Below are positions 55,584-64,000 of a stretch of DNA of 64,000 nucleotides, in pieces. The notes beneath the pieces are model-generated. The model did not search any database and was not told where the DNA came from. It saw only the letters and a list, made by a program, of their open reading frames with translations. Position 1 is the first letter of the stretch, and each line of letters opens with the position of its first letter. The position numbers and the translations under genes are program-made. This stretch comes from Scedosporium boydii (taxonomy: Eukaryota; Ascomycota; Sordariomycetes; Microascales; Microascaceae). The stretch spans positions 62,001-126,000 of the forward strand of contig NJFT01000065.1 of the NCBI GenBank assembly GCA_002221725.1. The letters run 5' to 3'.

Positions 55584-56261
55584 AGATGGGTTTGGTCGGT
55601 AACGAGTAGCTTGGGATCGCTTAAGTGTCGCAATCAGCACATAATGTGGAGGTTATCTCGGCCTGCAGATTGAGTTTAATTCCTGTAAGACAGGTTTAGC
55701 AGCGTACATCACCGCTATCGTGGACCCTTGAATTCTTCTCCGGACGTGTGAAACCGTAGTGTTTATGATGCCTCAAGCTGTGGTGCTCCAGCCGAAAATG
55801 CGTTTCTTCCAATATGTATAGAGATTATGGCCGGTTCCGAGCCGCGGTTGTGGCAACTGCAAGTCCTTTTACCTTTTATCCATCGGCCGTAAGAATCCAG
55901 TTGTCTCCCAGAAATGGCGGAAAGGAACTGGAATCTATGGGTGAACTTGGCACTGCCACACGGCTTGTTACAATTATCGGATGGATTGAGGCGAGCGCAG
56001 GTGACGGCACCCCGCTTCCTTCATGATATAAATAGCAACGGCGATATTGCATGCTTGTCCGTCCGAGACGATCCCGATCTAGATGTAGAAATTCGGGAGA
56101 AGAAAAGGTTTTCATGACGGATCAAACACGGTGATCGTCGGGAGAATATAAAATGTGGGTGGTTTGACGAGGTTGAGGATCACAGAACATTTATCTTAGT
56201 TCTTCGTTCTTCATTCCTTGTTTTCTTTTCCCCTGGCACCATCAAATCCGCACTCGAAAAA
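55584..56261. other. intergenic, promoter of the small secreted protein
   Basis: 678 bases with no gene; TATA candidate at 56147. Confidence 0.55.
56147..56153 (+). promoter_or_regulatory. TATA box candidate
   Basis: TATAAAA lies 115 bases before the ATG at 56262, followed by a pyrimidine-rich leader. Confidence 0.5.
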
Positions 56262-56663
56262 ATGAGGCTCGCGCTATTCTCCCTTGTGATCTCCCAACTC
56301 CTCTTCCTGGCCGCTGGCCAAAACCCTCTCGAAGAAGGAAAGGATCCAAAACATCCCCCACCCACCTGCAAAAAGAAGCCAACCCAGCCCATTGAAGAAA
56401 GCCCTATTCCTACGGTAGACTTCGAAAGCCTGAGCTCGACGGGTTCATCCACCCCATCTTCAACTCGGACTCGAACCCCACCGGAGCTGACTCACTATCC
56501 ACCGGAGGCATCTGAGGAACCCTCGAGTACGAGGGGTCACGGATTTGGATACGTCGCAGTGGACGCCGTCACCCATTCTTATATTTGGCGCAGGTGCGAG
56601 ATGCCGACACAACCACCCCGGTTGCGCCGGTCTCCAAAGGGGAAAGATGCGAACAAAAGTTAA
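56262..56663 (+). CDS. small secreted Ser/Thr/Pro-rich protein
   Basis: Single exon, 133 aa. A strong signal peptide (residues 1-19, ending in AAG or similar) is followed by a Pro/Lys-rich segment, a Ser/Thr/Pro-rich middle that could be O-glycosylated, and a basic tail. The mature part has only two cysteines. I recognise no domain. The TATA box, purine start context (aaaaATGag) and separate position support a real gene. Candidate effector or cell-wall protein; function unknown. It lies 678 bases after the deiminase on the same strand. Confidence 0.65.
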   Translation: MRLALFSLVISQLLFLAAGQNPLEEGKDPKHPPPTCKKKPTQPIEESPIPTVDFESLSSTGSSTPSSTRTRTPPELTHYPPEASEEPSSTRGHGFGYVAVDAVTHSYIWRRCEMPTQPPRLRRSPKGKDANKS

Positions 56664-58929
56664 GAAATGTCAGAGTCATCTACTTCACCTATTTTCGGAT
56701 CAGCCGGGAATACTGGCGATTTAGTTTGAGAGGTAAAGAGTGATCGGAACATCACCGCGTTGTTGGGTTCCTGTACATGGTCATTTCAGCTTATCCATCA
56801 TAAATTGCGGGTTAGGGTTACCTTCAAAGTTTTTGAATGCCCCGAGACGGAATATCGAAACAACGCGGGATCGAGAGATCTAGGCAGATATAGTACAACT
56901 GCGACTGCTCCCTAACTTTCCGCAACTGGACTGCCTTCGGAGATAATAATACAGGTCCCATCTTTATAATTCACAATTAGTGACTCTACTTCGTAAACTC
57001 TGAGTGTGAATATGCTCCGGAAAGCGCAGGGGTAACCTCCGGGTTTCTAATAAGACCCGAGTCTAGGGAACGGAGAATCAGGAGAAAAAAGGAAGTTCCC
57101 TCAGTGTCATGCGAGGATTTTATATCTTGCTTTTTCGATTTCAATTCACAATTCACATAATTCTTTCCTTACATTCTGGGTCTTGTCCACGTTTTTCCAA
57201 GAGCTTCATATTTGTAGGTTCCAATTCATAAGTAGCTTCCCTATCCGATAAGAGGCTTTCCCGGCCTGTTCGAGACCATTGGACCACTTTGAAGTTTTCT
57301 CTTACACTTTGTCTGGTCGGCTACACTCGACGAATGCGTAAGGTTGGCCGTGGTCGCCGAGTGGGGGAGCGTTAGCGAATACGCTGTAAGGTAGGGTATG
57401 GTCCGTGTCTTCACTAATCGCCGCTCCTCACATTCCACGCTGAAGTGTCATGTCTATAGTTATTGTTGCCCATTGACCCCGCTGCAGCTCGACTCTGAGG
57501 TCGGTGAGGACTGGCTGGGCTGTATGCCCGGACAGGCATCGCCATGTGATGTGTAGATATTTTACAGGAGGCGTACAGCGTACCGATGACGACGTTCGGT
57601 GAAGGTTCGCTGGCACTCGTTACACCTCCCACCTTTAAGTGGAGTGGCTGCCGTTGGCGGCTCAGCGGTGCGCCCCCACTATATGTAGACTGGGAGATAA
57701 ATTCTTATGATATATATTGGAGGTTTTAGTAAAGAATTCCTAAATTGAGGACTGGGGGAGTTTTACTCTAGAACATGGACTGCACCGGCATGCTGCTGGG
57801 TAACCTGGGTCACTGAGGCTTCCGCCAGGCATTTTAAGATCCGAGACGGCTATTAACGTAGGATGGTTGGCGTAGATCTCCCGGCTTCAGGACTCTCTAT
57901 GGCCTCAAGTGGCCAAGCGAGGAGGGGCTGTGACAGGGGGGATCCAGCCAAGCCCATAAGACGCAATAATAATCCGCTCAAATGCGCTCACTATTACACG
58001 TCAAAGCAGCGTGGGACAGACAAAGTGATATCTGAAGCGAGACGCAACACAACTTGTGATACATCCCGGTCTGGAGAACTGGACATCGAGTATAACGGAA
58101 GTACACTTAATGTATACTAAGATAACCGAGGAGTCAGCTTCCAAGAATGGATTTGGCCGTCAAAATTGGGCGAACTCTCGCCGTGAAGATCGTGACAGTA
58201 GGTCAAAACAGAGGCGTCATCGAGCGAATCGGGCAAGTATTGAGAGAATAACTGCAACAAAAACACAGAGTCTAGTTCCAGCACGGAGGGATTCTATACC
58301 TAAAGTCCCTTCTCGTACCCGACGCGATTGACGCATTCGACCTAGTCCACGAACGCTTCTCAAGCGGATGAAGTTTATCAATGGCATCATTCCCGAGTGG
58401 TGTGTTCGGAGTGTGTAGTATGAAGATATTTCACCTTCTAGTATCAATGTAATTCCATATTGAGGATACTCAAAGATCATTACGACCTACATCATGCCCT
58501 TACGAGCATACATAGGGAGCATACCGGGTAGGTACTTGGCCTGTACAATAATAGTACTGCCGCACACGGAGTGGGTGGTCGCTCGTATTGGCCAATACAG
58601 GCCGTTCCGTATGTGATTATGGTTATGGTGGCCTTGAGTCCATAAAACTTGTTGAAAACTTGCTCTCTGTCGCGTTCCTTCATGTGCCATTCCAGGATTC
58701 GTTACCATGGTCCACCAGTCCACTGGGTGAGGGTCATATTTCGGTAAACCTCTGGGCCAATAGTGCAGGACCCCGTTACGAGTTATAGTATCAATGATTC
58801 TATATGTTTTATTCGCTTGATTTGATATTAATATCCCTCCTGTCCCTCTCCTTTCTTGCAAGCTTTCTCACTATTCCTAGATATCCTTTGTCTATCAAGC
58901 ACAAAATATAGCAAAATTCACGACTGACG
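56664..58929. other. 2.3 kb intergenic region
   Basis: No supported gene on either strand; frames are below 125 codons and lack domains. AT-rich patches near 57090-57240 and 57690-57740. One TACTTCGTA copy at 56987. Confidence 0.6.
56987..56995 (+). repeat. intergenic 9-mer TACTTCGTA
   Basis: Exact copy, far from any start codon. Confidence 0.6.
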
Positions 58930-61286
58930 ATGATACTAGCTGGCTTTCTGGTGTCCAGCCTTGCCTTCTCCCTACACGCCCTAGGCGTCCGCGGTGATGG
59001 TATAGGTCTCATCGGATGGGGGAAGACCCTGTATAATCCAACATGTTGCTTTGCATGCCGGGGCGTCATCAGTAAACAGCAGCTGTCCTGTACGCCAGTT
59101 GATACTACGGAGAACCACGGCACTAGCCACAACCCGGTCTCTACGCCGCCCAGCTGCTTCGTCCAAGATCCAGCTTTCCTAAAGACCATGGCGCTCTGTA
59201 TCGACACATACTGCCCATTGAGCGGTAGTCCTGCTATGAGCCTGATAGAGGATTACTGGGCCTCTCACCTCGGAACTGGGACTCTCGGAAATTACAAGTA
59301 CGCCCCCGTCATGTCTTACCACGACGCCCTGAGCGATGCCCGGTCAGATGAATCTCACGCTATTCTTAATACGAACTCAACAGAAGCCAGCAATGCGACC
59401 ACACACAACACAACGGACACGAGGAGTCTAAAGGCTCGTCAACAGGTTTCAGTAATTGAAAGGGAATCGGGATTAATCACTTTCGACGTTTCCAGCCCCT
59501 TACCCATGGCTGCTGGCGCCCGCAAGCCATTGAATGTTACAAGCTTCGTTGATCCCGAAGATTGGCAAATGCAGTATAACTATTTATCTAACTTTGAGAC
59601 GAATGAATCTGGCCATTCGACAATGGCGTAAGTGGAATTTGGAAACTATTTTTGAGAGGAGAATTAAAACGGCTGACCATTGGCAGAATCATTATTGCAA
59701 TAGTTGCCATCTTCCTTCCCATCTCGCTCTCTCTCATCCGTCTCATCCCCGGGCTCTCGAAGAGTCGCGGATGGACTTATGCCAAATCGGTGTTAGTCTA
59801 CCCTTCTGTATGGGGCAAATATCATCGTGAGCCTGTGGCCGGGGCCTGGGTGCCAACCCGCGGACAAGCTATGTACATATTCCTCATCAGCTTCCTCAAT
59901 CTCATCCTCCTCCTAGCGCCCTACGTTATCACCCAACCGCAGGCGAGTTTTTCTTCGAGGGACTTGCAAACGCTGAGCATTGTCGGCAACCGCGCTGGTG
60001 TCATGGCTATGGGGAACGTCGTGGCATTGTTCTTATTCGCGACCCGAAACAACGTGCTGCTCTACATCACCGACTGGAGCTATAGCACATACCTTCTGCT
60101 GCACCGCTGGCTAGGGTATTGGGCCGCGTTCCATACCATTCTTCACTCGGTCATGCTTTTGTCGTATTACATCGTTAACGGCACCTACCAGGACGAGCTG
60201 GCCCGTCTCTATTGGGCCTGGGGCATAGTGGGGACCGTCGCCGCTTCCGCCATCCTGCCTTTTTCCCTGCTTTGGGTACGGCAAAAGTTCTACGAGTTCT
60301 TTCTTGCATCGCATGTCGTGCTCGCTCTGCTTTTTACCCTTGGATACTACTACCATATTTGGTATTGTTATGAGTATAAGTGGGGCTATGAGATCTGGAT
60401 TTTTGTTGCCGGTGGTATCTGGGGAGCCGATCGTGTTGCGAGACTGGCTCGTATGGCATTTCAGGGTAGCCATACCGCGCACATCACCATAATCGAGGAC
60501 ACGGACGGAGAGTACTTCCGCATAGATGTCCAAGGCGCGTATCTCAAGGATGGCGTTGCGTACCTCTGTTTCCCGACGTTAGACTGGCGCTTCTGGGAGA
60601 ATCATCCTTTCTCCGTAGCATATCGCAGTTTAGGAGGCAGAAATAATGGCGAGCAGGAGTCTAGTCCTACGTCTGACAAGAACCAACAAGATGCTGAGAA
60701 ATCGACTAGCGCATCAAAGGCCGTCGCCACTGCCGATGTATCCACACGCAATAGTAAAGACGCCACCACGACTTTCTTCGCTCGCGGTCGGACTGGAATT
60801 ACTAAGAAGCTCTTGGCTCGCGTTTCTGGAGCGTCAGGCTCGTCGACGCGCCTCCGAGTCTTAATCGATGGGCCGTACAACCACTCCGGGCACACCTTTT
60901 CGCAGCTCGCGGAGTGCACTGGCATCCTGTGCGTTGCTGGTGGCGTGGGGATCACCGCCTGTCTACCGCATCTAGAACAGAACGCCGCAAAGGACAGGAA
61001 ATTATTCTGGTCGATTCGAAAGCCGGGCCTCGCAGCCGAGCTAGCTCCTGTCTTGGCCGCGCTCGCAGGAAGTGTTCAGATCGAGACCCTGGTTGGGCGG
61101 CGTGTGGATCTGGACTCTATTCTCGGACAGGAAATTTTGGGAGGGAAGAATAAAGGGCCCCTGGCTATTATTGTTTGTGGGCCTCCAAGTATGGCAGATG
61201 ATGTACGCCAGAAGGTCGTATCATTGGCCAGGAGGAGGCCTCTAAGCCGGCCTTATGTGCTTTTGGATGACGCATTTAGCTGGTAA
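58930..61286 (+). CDS. ferric reductase-like transmembrane oxidoreductase
   Basis: Two exons, 58930-59627 and 59687-61286 (765 aa); the 59-base intron has a GTAAGT donor and CTGAC branch site. Signal peptide about 1-20, then a roughly 210-residue extracellular N-terminal part with several cysteines and N-glycosylation sequons. About seven membrane helices follow, including the paired heme-ligand histidines in LLLHRW/FHTILH (about 370-385) and in the next helix pair (SHVV, YYYHIW). The cytosolic half has the FAD-binding HPFSV motif and the NADPH-binding GGVGIT motif (about 652), with a long polar insert (about 555-610). It should move electrons from NADPH across the membrane to reduce ferric iron or copper. 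The related NADPH oxidases are less likely given the large extracellular N-terminus. No ferroxidase or permease gene is next to it. Confidence 0.92.
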
Positions 61287-62243
61287 AAGGTCTCACTTAG
61301 CCTGGAGCTTGATGGCTGAAATTTAAGGAGGGATAAGTTTTGCTTCGTTTGAAGACGACCATTTTCTGGTAGATTTCCAGCAGAAAAACGGAGGACGAAG
61401 AGAAAAATAATGGTGTTAATATCTGTATACTTGAGCATTAGTATCTTTCTAGTTGGGAATGAGCAAGCTTTGAGCCTTCCTGACACTGCCCTCGCATGCG
61501 GCCGGCCAAGGGTCCGCACTCTATTGTACATAAAACCCGGAAGACCTTAAATCGGACGTTGTCTACGGCGGACCTCGGGTCCGGGGACCCATATTGGCCG
61601 GCCTTAGCGATGCGGCGGCCAACAAGACGCTTCAACATCCTTGGAGGCACACGTCTCTATCGCAGGAGGGGCCGATCAAATGGTCTCATTCGCCACCACT
61701 CACTTCTTATTCAGCGGGCTCACTCCCCTGATATCTCTGGGGCACAGACTTCCGGCCAAGAATATGAATGACGACGACCGCTTCTCTCTAGAGAAGACGA
61801 GGAACGTAACGCTTTCATTGGACGGGCCAGATTAAACTAGATGAATTCCAATACCACCAAGTTGGTTGACGTTTATTACCCATCCAACCGGACGTTTCCG
61901 GGACTAGGAGGCGGGAAATCTGCCGAACCTAGATAATTACCCTGGATGAGCTATATTTCCAGGTATCGTAGGCCTTGTTAATAGCCATAATCGGTCAGAT
62001 GGCTGATGTATTATTTGAATGCCTTTTGAGGTGGTGTGTAGTTATTGTAGGCATAGCATTAATATGGAGGACGAGACCGGAGTCGTCGAGTTATCTGATG
62101 ATATGAACCGCCATAATACCCCCATTTGATTCTTCGATTCCTTACCTTCTCATGCCTTTGACCTTCCTTTTGCTTTGATTCTCCAGAGGTCTCGATTTCC
62201 TGCCTCTTTGTTCTTGAACAACCATCTTCATAACGCCCCCAAG
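61287..62243. other. intergenic, promoter of the DUF1996 gene
   Basis: 957 bases with no supported gene. Contains a GATA-type site at 62091. Confidence 0.55.
62091..62099 (-). promoter_or_regulatory. GATA-factor site matching the iron-regulator consensus
   Basis: TTATCTGAT, read on - as ATCAGATAA, matches ATCWGATAA, the site of fungal siderophore GATA repressors (URBS1/SREA/SRE). It is 145 bases before the DUF1996 start and 805 bases after the ferric reductase stop. A single 9-base match can occur by chance. Confidence 0.35.
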
Positions 62244-63696
62244 ATGCGTTTGTCCACTCTCGCCTTCGTGGCGGCCGTCGAGGCCCAGTTTCTCCAAGGC
62301 CTGAACCACTTACGATTCGGATGCGAGCAAATTACCATTGAGCGCCTTGACCCTCTTGTCAATCCCGGCCAGGCTCCGACGCCCCACATGCATCAGGTGG
62401 TTGGCGGAAACGCGTTCAACGCCACGATGCCGTCGACGGACATATCCAAGCTGGCAACCTGCACGACCTGCGGCCCTGCTGACGACTTTTCCAACTATTG
62501 GACGGCAAATGTGTACTTCAAGGCTCGGAATGGGTCCTACAGGCGTGTTCCGCAAATGCCCAACCGGTAAGCGTTCAGTTGAGGAGAACACATTCCTACC
62601 CTTAGGAAGATCTTTTGTCGGGGTGCCTTGGGCCTCGCTGGAGACAGAGACGCTAAATTTCTCCTATTAAAAGATGAGAATATCGGAAGGGTGACTGCTG
62701 ACATCGTTACGTTTCTAGGCTGCTGTTTGGTGACAGGTTCACCACCCAAACCAAGGGTGGTGTAACTGTGTACTATATTGCTCCTAGCAAGAACACAGTG
62801 ACTGCTTTCCAGCCTGTATGTCGTTCCCTAAGCCCAGAATATCCTGTCTTCTTGTGAACCAATAGCACCTAACCGTAGCTTCGTCTAGGGATTCCGCATG
62901 CTGGTTGGGGACCCCATGAGACGCGAGCCGTTATACAAGGCCCAGAGCTGCTTCCGCTGCTATTCTGGTCCGAATTATCAAGGGGATAATGCGGCCCCAT
63001 GTTTCGATAACAGGCTGGACTTCGAAGGTTTCCCCAACATTCCGTGTCTCGGCGGGATTAGATCCAACGTGCTCTACCCGACGTAAGTCACTCCCTTCCT
63101 TTGAACACGACCTGGTCTCGGCCCCGCTTATGCTCTCATCTTTCTTAAAATGCTAACGGACTTTCAGCTGCTGGGATGGGAAGAACCTCGACAGCGCCAA
63201 CCATCAAGACCACGTTTCCTACCCCAGCAGGGGGCCTTCGAATTTCCTGAGCACCGGAGACTGCCCTGCCAGCCACCCCGTGAAGATCCCACAGCTCATG
63301 TTGGAAATCATTTGGGACACTACCGGATTCAACGACAAGTCCCAGTGGCCCGAGGATGGCTCTCAGCCGTTCGTGCTCAGCACGGGAGACCCCACTGGCT
63401 ACGGGCAACACGGCGATTACGTCTTTGGCTGGAAGGACGATGCCCTCCAACGAGCTATGGACGATAACGGCTGCTTTAGCGCTACCTGCGGAAACCAGAA
63501 GTCTCAAGATATTAGCGCAGCACAGAAATGCACGATTGAGAAGACTGTTCTTGAGGATGTGGATGGATGTAAGTCGGTTCACTGACCTTCTATATCCGTG
63601 ACATGGCTGTATTAGTAAGGAAGAGGAAAGGAAAATTATGCTGACGAACCATTTCTTCCAGGGCTGACCGAACTCCCCGGTGTTCCCATGAGTTAA
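62244..63696 (+). CDS. secreted DUF1996 protein
   Basis: Five exons: 62244-62566, 62719-62815, 62889-63082, 63168-63568, 63662-63696 (349 aa). All donors are GTAAG or GTATG, branch sites CTAAC or CTGAC are visible, and every join keeps frame. After a short signal-like N-terminus come the DUF1996 hallmarks: HMHQVVGGNAF, a TTQTKGG strand, GFRMLVGDP, SHPV and the HGDYVFGW block, with many conserved cysteines. The last exon adds only eleven residues. The family is common in secretomes of fungi and has no established enzyme activity that I know of. The ATG at 62244 was chosen for the adjacent hydrophobic start; translation from an earlier codon would not give a better signal. Confidence 0.9.
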
Positions 63697-63767
63697 TTGG
63701 GCGACAGACACTAGGCAGATTATCCGACGATATTCCAAGACTTGATCCCTGAAAATGTTGAAGTCTG

Positions 63768-64000
63768 TTAGTTAATACGACAGAATGAATTTACTTCCTC
63801 TTTCTGGTCACTGGACGGCCACCAGAAGACAGCATTCCCCAAATCGACGTCGATCTCTCCTCGGACCTGTGTTTTTAGTCCCGACTTCTGAGAGGGGGCC
63901 GGGGCGTGGATGCGCTTTTGAGCCTTCTTAGCGCGATAGTTTTTTGATGCTTTCTTTTGGTCGAGGACCTCACCTTTAGCAGTGCGCTTTTCTTCTAATA
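63768..64000 (-). CDS. partial reading frame running off the right edge (C-terminal end)
   Basis: Read on -, the frame is open from the window edge to TAA at 63768-63770 (about 77 codons, no start inside the window). It begins with a very Lys/Ala/Glu-rich stretch (EEKRTAKGEV, AKKAQKR) and ends without a recognisable motif. Such tails occur at the ends of fungal DDE transposases and in nucleolar or ribosome-biogenesis proteins; I cannot say which. It may not be a gene. Confidence 0.3.
   Translation of the reverse strand, partial: LEEKRTAKGEVLDQKKASKNYRAKKAQKRIHAPAPSQKSGLKTQVRGEIDVDLGNAVFWWPSSDQKEEVNSFCRIN

Noticed and set aside
56808..56822. Telomere-like string TTAGGGTTA
   Set aside because: Only one and a half repeats; too short to be telomeric or a subtelomere mark.

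Overview
The window is eukaryotic nuclear DNA from a filamentous ascomycete (Pezizomycotina; a Sordariomycete such as one of the Hypocreales is my guess, not proven). The reasons are short 55-150 bp introns with GTRNGT donors and CTAAC/CTGAC branch sites, Zn2Cys6 and fungal rhodopsin-domain proteins, a giant intronless fungal-type NRPS, and kilobase-sized gene-free gaps on both strands. I saw no rRNA, tRNA, CRISPR array or intact transposon. Splice structures were worked out by hand from frame, consensus sites and family alignment from memory; they need RNA support.

Layout. 1-19 kb: a gene-poor left end, then a run of mostly secreted or membrane enzymes on the + strand. These are a GPI-type GH16 glycosidase (2.7-3.8 kb), a membrane family 2 glycosyltransferase (6.7-8.9), a secreted histidine acid phosphatase (9.6-11.3), a secreted EEP-fold hydrolase with a jacalin-like lectin tail (12.1-13.5) and a secreted GMC flavin oxidoreductase (15.4-17.7). 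18.8-26.2 kb: a Pth11/rhodopsin-type membrane receptor (-) lies head to head with a PARP-UBE2Q fusion protein (+), with a 2.5 kb shared promoter region between them. 26.7-40.7 kb: one 4646-residue NRPS (-) with four adenylation domains and a terminal cyclising condensation domain. 43.0-50.1 kb: a 2279-residue ZNFX1/HRR1-like helicase fused to an NFX1-type zinc finger and three CbxX-type AAA domains (-). 51.5-56.7 kb: a Zn2Cys6 regulator, a secreted peptidylarginine deiminase and a small secreted Ser/Thr/Pro-rich protein, all on +. 58.9-63.7 kb: a ferric reductase and a secreted DUF1996 protein (+). An unfinished reading frame on - runs off the right edge.

How it fits together. No classical biosynthetic cluster surrounds the NRPS: within this window it has no adjacent transporter or tailoring enzyme. 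It is flanked by two very large multidomain proteins with signalling or innate-immunity-like domains (ADP-ribosylation plus ubiquitin conjugation; RNA helicase plus AAA). The many signal peptides, the receptor, the deiminase, the phosphatase and the lectin-tailed hydrolase suggest a region devoted to interaction with the outside world or a host; this is inference. A 9-base motif (TACTTCGTA / TACGAAGTA), once as a perfect 16-base palindrome, recurs only between genes and is far commoner than chance.
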